A stretch of 64,000 nucleotides of DNA from Vibrio japonicus (GCF_024582835.1 NZ_CP102097.1:496001-560000), one strand, 5' to 3'; numbered from the stretch's first letter, positions 51,967 to 61,958 are shown. Notes: a model not told the origin generated them from the letters alone. A program made the numbers and translations.

Positions 51967-53340
51967 TTAGTCAAACGTTTGTGACTTGGCGTTCTTAATC
52001 TCATACATACTTGAATCGGCAGCGTGTAACATATCTTCCACACTATTAAACTCAGGCTGATAAAGAACGCATCCGACACTCACATCAATATCGATCAGAT
52101 GATTCTCAAACGTTATAGGGGTTTGGCTGATGGCTTTTTTCAGCTTTTCAACGACTATTTCTACAGTCGATTGGTTTGTCACTCGAGGAATCAGCACTAA
52201 AAATTCATCACCGCCAATCCTCGCAACCAAATCCGAGGAACGCAAAGCTTTGGTTGCTCGCTCAGCGGTTGCGATAAGTACCTCATCGCCCGCGGCATGA
52301 CCATAGGTATCGTTAACTTCTTTAAACTTATCAAGATCAACGTTAAGTAAAGCAAATTTTACGTTGTCATTTTGACTGCTCTGCGCTGATTCAAAGTACG
52401 TTTCGATGGTGTACATAAAGTAGCGTCGATTGGGTAATTTCGTTAATTCATCTTGGAGGGCTCGTCGATTCGCAACCACGTACAAACGATAAATCTGGCC
52501 AAAGGCAAGCAACAAAACAAGGAGTATTGGATAACCAATCAAACGTGCAGTGTGAACTCGATACCACTCGCTGTGATTTAACAAATCTTGCTTCTCTGAT
52601 GCGGCAAGCACCCATCCGCCGTGTGGGAAGTTAACAATCTCAACAGCTAGTGCAGCATCAAAGGTAGACTGCGAACCATAAAACAAGTCGCCATTCCACC
52701 CCTCACTGTCCACACCTCGAATAGCGAAATTGTATTTTTCTTCAAATGCAGCAATACCAGCGTCTTTAAAAAGCCCGCCCAGATCAATCACGCTGCTGCA
52801 CATTCCCCAGTAACGAGTATTATAAGGAGGATCTAAATAGATAGGCACTCGCGCAATTAATGCTCTACCACCTTGAACCAGTTCAACAGGGCCAGCGATA
52901 TAAATCTCTTGTAGTTCGGTCGCCTTTTCGATTGTCCGCCACTGGCTAGGCACAGTGCGGTAGTCAAGTCCAATTGCTCGTTCATTTCCTTCCATAGGGT
53001 AAACGTGGCTAATGACATTGTCAGGCGCTAAACCAATAAGACGTATGTTGTTACTCTTACGCATGATACTTGCGGCAATGAGATCCCAGCCAGATAAATC
53101 AACGTCTGGGTTTACAGCAATTAATGTATTCAAACCATTTGCAACATAGATATCGGAAACGACCAAAGATTCAAGTTGGGAGCGAATGATAGACAGTTCG
53201 TCTTTGGCACGGGAACGTAAACTGTCACGCAGAAAAGACTTCTGAGCACTTTCCAAGTACTCAACCAAGATGATCGAAATCGTGGTAAGAAAAATAAATA
53301 AGCTAACAACGTGCCAGTGTTTAGCTAAGCGATATCCCAT
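51967..53340 (-). CDS. CHASE-sensor diguanylate cyclase (GGDEF)
   Basis: A 457-residue membrane protein. Two helices (~residues 8-25 and ~265-285) flank a periplasmic CHASE-type domain. The cytoplasmic GGDEF domain is intact: ARIGGDEFLVLI, NVDLDKFKEVNDTYGH. It should make c-di-GMP in response to an external signal. GGAGCACGG lies before the ATG at 53340, so the longer GTG start at 53364 is rejected. There is no EAL domain. Confidence 0.92.
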   Translation of the reverse strand: MGYRLAKHWHVVSLFIFLTTISIILVEYLESAQKSFLRDSLRSRAKDELSIIRSQLESLVVSDIYVANGLNTLIAVNPDVDLSGWDLIAASIMRKSNNIRLIGLAPDNVISHVYPMEGNERAIGLDYRTVPSQWRTIEKATELQEIYIAGPVELVQGGRALIARVPIYLDPPYNTRYWGMCSSVIDLGGLFKDAGIAAFEEKYNFAIRGVDSEGWNGDLFYGSQSTFDAALAVEIVNFPHGGWVLAASEKQDLLNHSEWYRVHTARLIGYPILLVLLLAFGQIYRLYVVANRRALQDELTKLPNRRYFMYTIETYFESAQSSQNDNVKFALLNVDLDKFKEVNDTYGHAAGDEVLIATAERATKALRSSDLVARIGGDEFLVLIPRVTNQSTVEIVVEKLKKAISQTPITFENHLIDIDVSVGCVLYQPEFNSVEDMLHAADSSMYEIKNAKSQTFD

Positions 53341-53718
53341 CCGTGCTCCATTCGATATACCCACTTCATGATACTTAGATTAAAAATTCATAAATCACGA
53401 TGACGTATTGATAATATTAGTTATTTCATCATCCAGAAGCGCCAAAACATACATGAAATTAGTCAATTTTTCACCACTTTCCGACAAAAAAACATCGATT
53501 TTGGTGGGATTTAATCCGCTAAATCAGTTGAATACGTGAGATGAGCACAATTTTGGCTTATATCTATTTCTTGCCACACGTTGACGCGCTGCTTACATCG
53601 CACATGGAAAACCTTGCTAACTTGTATTGGAGCACAATTTACTCGCTAAGCGCTTAACTCACATAAATGTGGGTAGAGACGACATTGTGATATAAAATCT
53701 CAGACTCGCTTAATTGTT
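53341..53718. other. 378-base divergent intergenic region
   Basis: AT-rich; it separates the cyclase gene from the DUF3541 gene and should hold both promoters. I see no operator or RNA that I can name. Confidence 0.4.
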
Positions 53719-54792
53719 ATGGAAAATATTATGCGTCAAAGAATACTCGCCTTTATACTCGGACTTATCCTCATACCCTCAGTTTTGGCCTTTAGCAGCT
53801 ATGAGGAATCCGCAAATACGATCAAGCAAACCTACGAAACTCAGCTCTATACTCTGCCTGCCTTTACCGAAGGCCATTACGGGCTAAGAATGTATCGTCA
53901 AACCTTAGATGACAAATATGCTGCGGCCATCTGGAGTGATATGGCTAGGGTTGCCAGCCGTTTAAATCGCTTCGCGGCTGAAGTGCACACACCCAAGCAA
54001 ATCGCGCTGCATTCCGAAAGAAGAGTGTCTGGATACATTGGCGAAACTGGCGAAAGAAGCCAAAGACGGTACGCCGCGACTCGACAAATGCCAGAATACC
54101 TGTACTTAGGCGTCGATTTATTGGGGTCTATGGCAAGGGCGAATGAGTACGGACTCAAACACATAGAAGACGAAAAGCTACGTAAAGTCATTCGTCGTTA
54201 CGATTTCAAAAAGTTCGCCACGAATCCAGAAATGATCAAAGCATGGGCGGCTCAACTCGCTAATCAAGTTTTCTGGCTTCGCCAGCTCGATGAGCAAGAT
54301 GTCGTTGAAGAATTTATTGACGCTCTCAAAGAAACTTATCCAGACAACATGGATAATGCCCTTTCCGAACAGCAATATGGAAACAAGCTATATGGCTTAA
54401 CCCACATCATTTTAGCGGATTCTGGGTACTACCAACACAAAGTCAGCGAAAAGCAATACCAATGGATCTATGACTACTTCCGCAACAATATTGATACGAT
54501 TCTACTTCGTGCAAAGGAAGATATTATTGCCGAGATTGGAATTAGCTTCCTGCTCGCAGGCTTAGAAGATGACCCTGTTGTCGAAAAAACACGTCAAGCG
54601 ATACAACAATCGATTGATAAAGACAGAGGAATGATCCCATCTGTGAGTGGTGATTTTGATATTGGTAAGGGTGAACACCGCAATGTTCTTGCCATTATGT
54701 TACTCGACTGGCAGCAAGTTAACCCAGCCCCGAAGGTTACGACTCACCCCAAAGTACTTTCAAGAATCCCTTACGGGTTGATCGCTAAATAA
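53719..54792 (+). CDS. DUF3541 family exported protein
   Basis: A 357-residue protein with an N-terminal hydrophobic signal (LAFILGLILIPSVLAFS), so it is probably periplasmic or lipid-anchored. The rest is helical and rich in charged and aromatic residues (WAAQLANQVFWLRQL; ITDYF-like repeats). The layout fits DUF3541, a family mainly seen in Vibrio. Function unknown. An ATG at 53731 is a possible alternative start. Confidence 0.75.
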   Translation: MENIMRQRILAFILGLILIPSVLAFSSYEESANTIKQTYETQLYTLPAFTEGHYGLRMYRQTLDDKYAAAIWSDMARVASRLNRFAAEVHTPKQIALHSERRVSGYIGETGERSQRRYAATRQMPEYLYLGVDLLGSMARANEYGLKHIEDEKLRKVIRRYDFKKFATNPEMIKAWAAQLANQVFWLRQLDEQDVVEEFIDALKETYPDNMDNALSEQQYGNKLYGLTHIILADSGYYQHKVSEKQYQWIYDYFRNNIDTILLRAKEDIIAEIGISFLLAGLEDDPVVEKTRQAIQQSIDKDRGMIPSVSGDFDIGKGEHRNVLAIMLLDWQQVNPAPKVTTHPKVLSRIPYGLIAK

Positions 54793-54797
54793 TATCC

Positions 54798-54844
54798 ATC
54801 GCCTCTATCACTTATATATAGACACTTATAGATATAGAGGCGAT
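54798..54844 (+). terminator. long hairpin after the DUF3541 gene
   Basis: Arms ATCGCCTCTAT/ATAGAGGCGAT, 11 bp, with a 25-base AT-rich loop. No T-run follows, so it may be an mRNA end or processing site rather than a strong terminator. Confidence 0.5.
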
Positions 54845-54856
54845 GACCCATTTCAA

Positions 54857-55135
54857 CTACGCGGCAAAGTGCATAAGCCACAGAGAAACAATTAACACGA
54901 CGATCATCCAAATCGCGTAGCGAACCGTATGAGACTTCGCTTTCTTTGGTCGAATGACTGGTTGAAATGCTGCATCCTTTGCGGCACTTAATATGGAACG
55001 CTTGGCGGCTACTTTGTCTCTGTGTTTTTGAGCTTTGTGCGCCACTTTACCAAATCGATGCAGCTGTTCAGGAGTCATATCCTGACTAGGGTCATAGCCA
55101 GTGCGATGGTCTGAATGCTTAGGTGCCACAGCCAT
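54857..55135 (-). CDS. small tail-anchored protein, unknown
   Basis: A ~92-residue protein. A basic, helical soluble part (FGKVAHKAQKHRDKVAAKR) precedes a single C-terminal membrane helix (residues ~70-90, VRYAIWMIVVLIVSLWLM). It should be tail-anchored with the basic part in the cytoplasm. The start at 55135 follows AAGGGGATA; the longer frame to 55162 is less likely. I do not recognise the family. Confidence 0.7.
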   Translation of the reverse strand: MAVAPKHSDHRTGYDPSQDMTPEQLHRFGKVAHKAQKHRDKVAAKRSILSAAKDAAFQPVIRPKKAKSHTVRYAIWMIVVLIVSLWLMHFAA

Positions 55136-55375
55136 AGTTATCCCCTTAAGTCGCTTCAACATATTCTAAGTATAGCTAAGCGTCATTTTGATAAACTTGA
55201 TATTTACTGCAGTTACATTCGGCATTTCCGAATTACGCGAGAGGGATAAATCTAAGGGGCATGTCGTTTTTGTAGCAGAAAATGAGCGGGAGTAGATGCC
55301 GGTTTGCTAGACAACTCAAATAAAAACGCCACATCAGATGATGCAGCGTCAATAAGAATAAAGTCTAAGGATATC

Positions 55376-55657
55376 TTAGAGGTACTCGCACAGATAAGCG
55401 GTTGTAACAGGAAGGCGAATATCAAATGAAGAGTTACCCACAACGTCAAAAGATTCACCATCTTTGAACGTCGACCATTCTTCTTCGCCTGCACGCTTAA
55501 TGCTCATTTCACCTTTCACAACGGTCATTCGCTCTGGCGCGCCTGTACCAAAGGTGTACTCCCCTGCGAGCATAACACCCACGCTGGATTGTTCGTCACC
55601 TTGCGTAAAACCTAGTGACTTTACACTCTCTTCAAAATAGCTGTTTACCTTGATCAT
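55376..55657 (-). CDS. ppnP: pyrimidine/purine nucleoside phosphorylase PpnP
   Basis: A 93-residue cupin (formerly YaiE/DUF1255) that cleaves nucleosides with phosphate. SVGVMLAGEYTFGTGAPERMTVVKG matches E. coli PpnP, and it ends TAYLCEYL as in that family. GAGGAAGTA precedes the ATG at 55657, so the longer frame to 55693 is rejected. It is monocistronic. Confidence 0.92.
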   Translation of the reverse strand: MIKVNSYFEESVKSLGFTQGDEQSSVGVMLAGEYTFGTGAPERMTVVKGEMSIKRAGEEEWSTFKDGESFDVVGNSSFDIRLPVTTAYLCEYL

Positions 55658-55959
55658 TACTTCCTCCATGACTACCCAAAAGTCGGGCAACATCCAATAT
55701 GAATCTCACTTTTTATACGAATTCGTTATACCAAGCAAGCGTATTATGAGCAGGCGCAGTAAAAACAATCTGATTGAAACTGCACATTTGAGTGTTGATA
55801 AAATATAAAAACCTAACTTTTTTAGGGCTAATTTTGGACTAAGTATCAAATTTTTATCTATGGTTAATTGCGTTATCACTCAATCTTTTACAGTCTTGTT
55901 TTATTCGACGAGAGGGTTTCTCCTCCAAAAACATTCACTCTCAGGCCTATTACGTAGTT
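55658..55959. other. 302-base divergent intergenic region
   Basis: Lies between ppnP and the DUF2850 gene. AT-rich, with no clear operator. A frame from 55860 across the start of DUF2850 is not credible. Confidence 0.35.
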
Positions 55960-56394
55960 ATGGAAAAAACGAAAATTGTAAAACTCCTACTTACTACTCT
56001 TCCTGTTTCTTTCGCTATTGGTTTTTCTGCATTGATTTACTTCAGCTATCAAGATTTTGTAAACCCTAAGCACGTCTATGGTCGATGGATTGAAATCGGA
56101 ACACCTCAATACAATACGGAAGTGCTTGAGTTAGGTGAAAATAAAGTACTGAGAAATGAACGCTTTATCGCAACCCATTTTGAATTTGACGGGAAGAAAA
56201 TCTATATCACCACTGGCGAAGGCACGTTCGTTTATCAAATTGTTGGCACGTTCAAATCACCTCAATTGAAAAGACTCCAACCTAACAGTCCGCCGCAGAG
56301 GTTTGTCAAAGAAGGTTATGAAGATACCATCAGCGAGGAAGGTGGCGGGGCAAAAAACCGCCGCGCCGCATTAAGTGAGCATTTCGGAAGCTAA
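55960..56394 (+). CDS. DUF2850 family membrane-anchored protein
   Basis: A 144-residue protein. One N-terminal membrane helix (residues ~10-30) is followed by a small strand-rich domain: VYGRWIEIGTPQYNTEVLELGE then ATHFEFDGKKIYITTGEGTFVY. This pattern fits DUF2850, common in Vibrio. The domain should lie in the periplasm. Function unknown. No strong Shine-Dalgarno sequence. Confidence 0.75.
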   Translation: MEKTKIVKLLLTTLPVSFAIGFSALIYFSYQDFVNPKHVYGRWIEIGTPQYNTEVLELGENKVLRNERFIATHFEFDGKKIYITTGEGTFVYQIVGTFKSPQLKRLQPNSPPQRFVKEGYEDTISEEGGGAKNRRAALSEHFGS

Positions 56395-56543
56395 CAACCA
56401 ACCTGACTCTCCCCCCACATTTAAAAAGCCCTTTCTCTCTCATTTATTTCCAGAACTAAGACGATGACCCTCTGTGGATACTGATTCTAATCGATAATTG
56501 AGTATATACTGGTTTCATATTTTCACTGGTTACGCTCAATACA

Positions 56544-57668
56544 ATGAATCAGCTACTTTCCTACTTGCCTGAACCTATTCTCTCAATACTAGAAAAATGG
56601 GATACCAACGTCCTACTTATCACAATCGCCAGTTTTATCGCTTGGCTCGCCTGGCGAATCATTTACAACCGATTAGAAGTTCTCGTAGAGAAAACCCGTT
56701 TTCACTGGGATGACATGGTGTTAGCCTCAATCAAAACGCCGATTAGCACATTGATATGGTGCTGGCCTGCAACCTTATCTTTAGGGTTCGTGTTAGAGGA
56801 TCACTTTAGCTCAAAACTGGATTGGCTAAGTACTCTGAAATTGCTATTGATCATCGGTATCTTTATTTGGGTGACGATGCGTTTGGTCAACAATATTGAA
56901 GAGTACGCTTTAACGCAAAAGAGCCATGATGAAACAACCGTTCAAGCCGTTGCGAAGGTGTCTAGGCTATTCATTATTGTTCTCGGCACACTAACCATCA
57001 TGCAAGCATTTGGACTCAGTTTGTCTGGGCTACTGACATTTGGTGGTGTGGGTGGTTTAGTCGTCGGTTTCGCAGCCAAAGATCTGCTCTCGAATTTCTT
57101 TGGTGGCATGATGATTTACTTCGACCGACCATTTAAAGTCGGCGATTGGGTTCGCTCTCCTGATCGCCAGATTGAAGGCACAGTAGAACGCATTGGCTGG
57201 CGAATGACGGTCATACGCACATTCGATAAACGTCCTTTGTATGTTCCAAATTCTGTCTTTAGCAGCATTGTGGTGGAGAACCCATCTCGGATGCTGAACC
57301 GCCGTATTTATGAAAACATTGGCATTCGATATGACGATGGGGCTAAGGTGGCGGCGATAGTCAGCGATATTAAAGCAATGCTGGAAAACCACCCTGATAT
57401 TGATACCGAACAAACACTCATCGTCAACTTTAACGCGTTTGGAGCATCATCGTTGGATTTGATGGTCTACACGTTTACCAAAACCGTTAATTGGGTTCGC
57501 TTTCATAAAGTGAAGCAAGATGTTTTGCTGAAGATAATGCAGATTATCCGAGATAATAACGCCCAAGTCGCCTTCCCGACTCAAACGCTGAAAATTAATC
57601 CATTGGAAGTTCAGGATTTATCGGCTAAGGCTTTTTCTTCTCAACATGAATTGCAAGGAAAAGAGTGA
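56544..57668 (+). CDS. small-conductance mechanosensitive channel (MscS family)
   Basis: A 374-residue protein. About four N-terminal membrane helices (to residue ~150) precede the pore-lining helix and the conserved beta domain: LLTFGGVGGLVVGFAAKDLL and FFGGMMIYFDRPFKVGDWV are strongly MscS-like. It should open on membrane stretch and protect against hypo-osmotic shock. It is longer than E. coli MscS (286) and closer to the YbdG/MscM type. Monocistronic. Confidence 0.92.
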   Translation: MNQLLSYLPEPILSILEKWDTNVLLITIASFIAWLAWRIIYNRLEVLVEKTRFHWDDMVLASIKTPISTLIWCWPATLSLGFVLEDHFSSKLDWLSTLKLLLIIGIFIWVTMRLVNNIEEYALTQKSHDETTVQAVAKVSRLFIIVLGTLTIMQAFGLSLSGLLTFGGVGGLVVGFAAKDLLSNFFGGMMIYFDRPFKVGDWVRSPDRQIEGTVERIGWRMTVIRTFDKRPLYVPNSVFSSIVVENPSRMLNRRIYENIGIRYDDGAKVAAIVSDIKAMLENHPDIDTEQTLIVNFNAFGASSLDLMVYTFTKTVNWVRFHKVKQDVLLKIMQIIRDNNAQVAFPTQTLKINPLEVQDLSAKAFSSQHELQGKE

Positions 57669-57714
57669 CAAAAAAACCTTCTTAACGCGATATAATTCTT
57701 AACATGACATAAAA

Positions 57715-57737
57715 AGCAGCGCCGATGTGGCGCTGCT
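57715..57737 (-). terminator. rho-independent terminator
   Basis: AGCAGCGCC/GGCGCTGCT with a 5-base loop; TTTTT follows on the minus strand. It ends the hydrolase transcript. Confidence 0.85.
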
Positions 57738-57743
57738 AATCGA

Positions 57744-58919
57744 CTATGAACGCCCTACTGAGCTCACCAACTCGTCCGTTTGAAGAACTTGTTCCGTGAA
57801 GGTCTCTTCCCACCAGTGAAAGTGACAACCGTCGCTATGGACGTTAAACGTTTGACCCACCATGGGTGTCACGAGATCGATATCACTTCCTTCTACTTCG
57901 GATAACAGATCAAGCATGGGTTCATCCCACTGATGAGAGAATAGTTCATAGGTGCACCAATGGATCGGGCATAATTTACCCGCATTCAAATCGTTAAATG
58001 CTCGGACAGTATGACGAGCTTGCATATGCCCCCAATTCTCAACTGGGAAGCCTTTGCCATCTTTGACATTCGCGGCAACCTCTATAAACGCCATATCAAA
58101 TGGCCCAAGTTCGTCGGCTATCTGCTTAAAGTGACGATCGTAGGCTGTATCTCCACTATAAAACAGCGAGCCAGATTCACAGAGTAATGCCCAAGAGCAC
58201 CAAAGCGTTGAGTTTGAATCAAAGCCTGTCCGACCTGAGTTATGATTAGCCGGTGTCGCGACAAACCTCACACCTTCAAATAGCACTTCGTCCCACCAAT
58301 CAAACTCACGAATATTTTTGGGGTCAACACCCCACTTCTCAAGGTGTCTGCCGACCGCAAGAGGAACAAAAAATCTAACACCGCTGTTTGCGAAAAACCT
58401 CACTGTCGATTCTTCTAAGTGATCATAGTGGTCATGGGAAATAACGATAACATCAGGAGTGGGGAGTTTGTCTCGGCTTACGGGAGAACTCACGTTTCGG
58501 TCATACCAAGACTTCGCAATCCAGGGAGACGCGTATTCAAACACAGGATCGATCAAAATACGGGTCTTTTCCATTTCTATATACAGGCTAGAGTGACCTA
58601 ACCATGTCACACGAAGTTCCTTACTCCTTTCTTCCAGTCTCATAGTATCGACAGGAACATAAGGCAATTCTGTCTGTGGTCTCAGCTGGTTGCGACCGCA
58701 TACAAGCTTCCACATGACCGACAACATACTTTCTGGGCTAGCTACCTTAGGCATTCGAGCAATCGCTTTTCCATCTTTAAACTGCTGTGACGAGGCTATT
58801 TTATCCAGTCTTTCTTGCTCGCTGTTTTGTAAATCAGAGCGGGTGCGCTCATCTGATAAGAAGTTCAAACCGACAAAGTCCATGGCGGTGGCGACCGATG
58901 TTTTTATTCCATTGCTCAT
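57744..58919 (-). CDS. metallo-beta-lactamase-fold hydrolase (NAPE-PLD-like)
   Basis: A ~391-residue enzyme. The metal-binding motif HDHYDHLEES (~residue 197) and later His/Asp residues (YSGDTAYDRHF, GHMQARHT, HWCTYELF) fit the metallo-beta-lactamase fold. The layout, with LRVTWLGHSSLYIEMEKTRILIDP, is that of N-acylphosphatidylethanolamine phospholipase D relatives. The substrate in bacteria is not established; it may be a lipid or a nucleotide. I start at 58919 (GAG upstream) rather than 59030, where the extra 37 residues look unlike the family. Confidence 0.85.
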   Translation of the reverse strand: MSNGIKTSVATAMDFVGLNFLSDERTRSDLQNSEQERLDKIASSQQFKDGKAIARMPKVASPESMLSVMWKLVCGRNQLRPQTELPYVPVDTMRLEERSKELRVTWLGHSSLYIEMEKTRILIDPVFEYASPWIAKSWYDRNVSSPVSRDKLPTPDVIVISHDHYDHLEESTVRFFANSGVRFFVPLAVGRHLEKWGVDPKNIREFDWWDEVLFEGVRFVATPANHNSGRTGFDSNSTLWCSWALLCESGSLFYSGDTAYDRHFKQIADELGPFDMAFIEVAANVKDGKGFPVENWGHMQARHTVRAFNDLNAGKLCPIHWCTYELFSHQWDEPMLDLLSEVEGSDIDLVTPMVGQTFNVHSDGCHFHWWEETFTEQVLQTDELVSSVGRS

Positions 58920-59351
58920 TTCAGATCTCAAATGGCTATCAAAAATTTGTCTTGTTTGAAATGATTGTAAACAGGCGAATGTGTCGATTTCATGACCAGA
59001 TAGCCGCTGAATTTGAAGCTTGTGTTTCATTTCGAGAACACGTTAAACACAATCACATAAAACGTCTTCATCGCAATGCTTCCACAACGCGAGCGACTTC
59101 TCCGATATTATGTCACTTGTTAACAAAACCATATGAACACTAGTGCTTATATCTCATTTTTTCTAAACCGTTTCTGCTAAGCTGTTGAGTTCTTAGTAGA
59201 AAACAACATCGCCCTTCATTCTCAAAATTGAGACAGCAATGAGAAATACGACGAAATTGTACGGGCAGTAACCGTAACCGACTAATTTCGCTAGCATGTT
59301 AGACGAAATACCTTTTATAGTGGACAAAACTGGAAGACAAAATGATCCGGA
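58920..59351. other. divergent intergenic region before the EAL gene
   Basis: About 430 bases that hold both promoters and possibly a longer hydrolase start. No known RNA or operator is seen. A tiny frame with a good ribosome binding site overlaps the EAL start at 59342. Confidence 0.35.
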
Positions 59352-59365
59352 ATGACGCAAAATAA
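59342..59365 (+). other. 7-codon upstream frame overlapping the EAL start
   Basis: ATG 59342, then MIRNDAK and stop at 59363-59365. GGAAG lies five bases before its ATG, and the EAL gene's ATG (59352) is inside it. It may couple translation of the main gene. Confidence 0.3.
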
Positions 59366-60953
59366 TCCCAACTTGAAAAAAGTGGTCAGAACAGCTTACC
59401 TCCACTTCCCACACTTGATGCCAATTATTGGTATTTTTGCGTGTGTGATGTTTATCGCTGCTGCCGTCAACTATTACGTGTTGAGAGAGCAGGTGATGTC
59501 TGATGGGAGTGCCTCGATCAGCCAGTTAGAACGTTATATAGATAATATTGCAGACAACTTGCAGGTATTAGAGCGAAAAGTAGGTGATGACTGTAGCGTT
59601 CAAGATAGATTGGATTTGCAATCGGAAGTATTCAACTCCGAAATAATGAAAGAAGTGGGTTTGTATAACAATGGCGTTGTCTACTGCACGAGCAACGAAG
59701 GACAAACGAAAATCCGTTTATTCAACTCAACACTGCAAAGGCTCCAAGCGTCTGAGAGCAACATAACCGTTACTTTAAAAGAATCGAAAAGTAAGCTCCA
59801 AACCGTCTTCATTTACGTTTCTCGTGATCAACGCCGCGGTATCAACGCTTTACTGCCTCCCCAACAATTTTTAGATTTGGTTACCCCTGCATTCGAACAA
59901 CGAATGTATGGATACAAAATAAAGGTCATGGATCAAGTTATCCAATCTAACTTCGCTGAAACAAAAATAGACCGTGGAGAAAGCTATCGCTTCTCTTCAA
60001 ATCTTTACCCTTTTACGGTCTCTGTTTTCCTTACGCTAGATGCCTACAAACATCATTATCTCTCCTATTTGGACGAAATCATCCTTGTCTCACTGATCAT
60101 TTCGCTGATTTACGTAACTGTTCGTTATCAAGCGCTGGCGAGGCTCTCCATCGAATACGCGTTGCTGACGGCAATCAAAGAAGAACAAATCGAGCTTTAT
60201 TTGCAGCCAATTGTTGATATCAATTCGCGTAAGTTGGTTGGAAGCGAAGCACTCGTGCGCTGGAATCACCCGGTGCAGGGTAAAATGTCTCCTGAGCAAT
60301 TTATACCGCTTGCAGAAAAGTTAGGCGCAATTGATAAAATCACTAAATATATCTTTAAAGAGATCACGGGGTTTCTAGAGAAGAATCCTGCCTATTTAAA
60401 CGAGAACTACATTAGTATTAATATTAGCCGCCACCAGATTGTCGAAACGGAATTTGTCGAATATCTTGAGCGATACAAAGAGCTGCACCCTAACTACGTT
60501 TCAAGCATTTTACTGGAACTCACGGAGAATGTAGAGTTAACGAGCGAACAGCTAAACATTGCTCTTGCCAACCTAAAAGCAATCCAAAATCTGGGGTTTG
60601 AGATAGCGATTGATGATTTCGGAACCGGATATTCAGGGCTAAATCTGGTACGGATGATGAAATTTAATGTGGTCAAAATCGATAAGGTTTTCATTAAAAG
60701 TTTGCATACCGATTCCAATATTAAGCCCGTTTTAAAATCGATGATTCAACTTGCTGACGATTTAGACATGAAGGTCATCGCTGAGGGTGTAGAAACCGAG
60801 CCACAAATAGAGCAGCTTCAACTATTAGGTGTTAAATACATTCAAGGCTTCTACTACGCGAAACCTATCAAGCCGGATGACTTAGCCACGTTCCATCGAA
60901 TGACCAATGAAGCCTTTGACCTCTCTCAGCCGATTCCACGCTGGAAAGGCTAG
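59352..60953 (+). CDS. CSS-motif EAL phosphodiesterase
   Basis: A 533-residue membrane c-di-GMP phosphodiesterase. Two helices (~residues 22-44 and ~240-258) flank a periplasmic domain whose cysteines (C81 and C112) match the CSS type; the motif reads CTS here in place of CSS. In E. coli, related proteins (PdeC) sense redox state through this disulfide. The cytoplasmic EAL domain is intact: SEALVRWNH, ELTENVEL, DDFGTGYSGL, AEGVET, QGFYYAKP. The only nearby binding site (GGAAG at 59332) is better placed for a tiny upstream frame. A terminator follows. Confidence 0.93.
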   Translation: MTQNNPNLKKVVRTAYLHFPHLMPIIGIFACVMFIAAAVNYYVLREQVMSDGSASISQLERYIDNIADNLQVLERKVGDDCSVQDRLDLQSEVFNSEIMKEVGLYNNGVVYCTSNEGQTKIRLFNSTLQRLQASESNITVTLKESKSKLQTVFIYVSRDQRRGINALLPPQQFLDLVTPAFEQRMYGYKIKVMDQVIQSNFAETKIDRGESYRFSSNLYPFTVSVFLTLDAYKHHYLSYLDEIILVSLIISLIYVTVRYQALARLSIEYALLTAIKEEQIELYLQPIVDINSRKLVGSEALVRWNHPVQGKMSPEQFIPLAEKLGAIDKITKYIFKEITGFLEKNPAYLNENYISINISRHQIVETEFVEYLERYKELHPNYVSSILLELTENVELTSEQLNIALANLKAIQNLGFEIAIDDFGTGYSGLNLVRMMKFNVVKIDKVFIKSLHTDSNIKPVLKSMIQLADDLDMKVIAEGVETEPQIEQLQLLGVKYIQGFYYAKPIKPDDLATFHRMTNEAFDLSQPIPRWKG

Positions 60954-61004
60954 GCAGTTCAACACAGAAACCTCACTGAACTCATTCATTCCACAAAGAA
61001 CAGA

Positions 61005-61030
61005 AAAGCCAGCAATCGCTGGCTTTGGTA
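61005..61030 (+). terminator. rho-independent terminator
   Basis: A 9-bp stem AAAGCCAGC/GCTGGCTTT with a 4-base loop, between convergent genes. Confidence 0.75.
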
Positions 61031-61049
61031 TTTTGTTAGATGCGGACTT

Positions 61050-61958
61050 CTACGGCACCCCATGCCCTTTCGAGGCGACCCAAACGCGGTACCACTGTTC
61101 GCGCGTTAGCTCAATCTCCAACGCTGAAACAGCCGCAGCCACGCGCTCAATTTTACCAGAACCAATAATGGGTAACGGCTTTGACGGTAAACGGCGTACC
61201 CAAGCATAAATCACTTGTTCAATACTTTCTGCACCGACTTCTTGACGAATCAACTCTAGCTCCGCACGTACGCGTTCGGCTTGTTCCGTCGCACCAGTAA
61301 AGATACTGCCCCCACCAAGGCACGACCACGCCATAGGACGTACGCGCTGCATTTGCAATTGATCTAATGTGCCATCATGAACAACATCAAAATTGAGCGG
61401 ATTAATTTCAACTTGGTTCGTCACCAAAGGCTTAGACACTCGAGATTGCAGCAACTCAAATTGGCGAGGTGTAAAGTTAGAGACACCAAAGTGTTTCACT
61501 TTACCAACCTTTTGTAACTCACTGAATGCTTCTGCGACTTCGTCAGCATCCATCAACGCATCAGGGCGGTGAATGAGCAACACATCGATACAATCGATAT
61601 TCAGACGTTCAAGTGAATTGTTCACAGACTCGTAGATGTGAGCAACGCTTGTATCGTAGTGGTTGATCTTACGTTCTGGTGTTTTGTCACCACACAACTT
61701 GATATCGCACTTAGTGACAATTTCAATTTGATCACGAATCGATGGTTCTAGTTTAACCGCTTCACCAAACAACGTTTCACATTCGTAATTGCCGTAGATG
61801 TCCGCATGATCGACCGTTGTAATCCCTAAGTCGATATGCTGTTTTAAAAACGACAAACGTTGCTGAGGGGTCATATCCCACTCAGCCAAGCGCCAATACC
61901 CTTGAACTAGTTCCGACATATCTGGCCCTTGAGGGGCGACAGTTACTTTCGACACCAT
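61050..61958 (-). CDS. aldo/keto reductase (YdhF-like)
   Basis: A 302-residue NADPH-dependent oxidoreductase. TTVDHADIYG and the Tyr-Lys-His-type active site region (IVTKCD, VLLIHRPDAL) are visible, and the GVSNFTPRQFELLQ motif is typical. It resembles YdhF of E. coli, whose natural substrate is unknown. AGGAGGT precedes the ATG. It is monocistronic. Confidence 0.92.
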   Translation of the reverse strand: MVSKVTVAPQGPDMSELVQGYWRLAEWDMTPQQRLSFLKQHIDLGITTVDHADIYGNYECETLFGEAVKLEPSIRDQIEIVTKCDIKLCGDKTPERKINHYDTSVAHIYESVNNSLERLNIDCIDVLLIHRPDALMDADEVAEAFSELQKVGKVKHFGVSNFTPRQFELLQSRVSKPLVTNQVEINPLNFDVVHDGTLDQLQMQRVRPMAWSCLGGGSIFTGATEQAERVRAELELIRQEVGAESIEQVIYAWVRRLPSKPLPIIGSGKIERVAAAVSALEIELTREQWYRVWVASKGHGVP

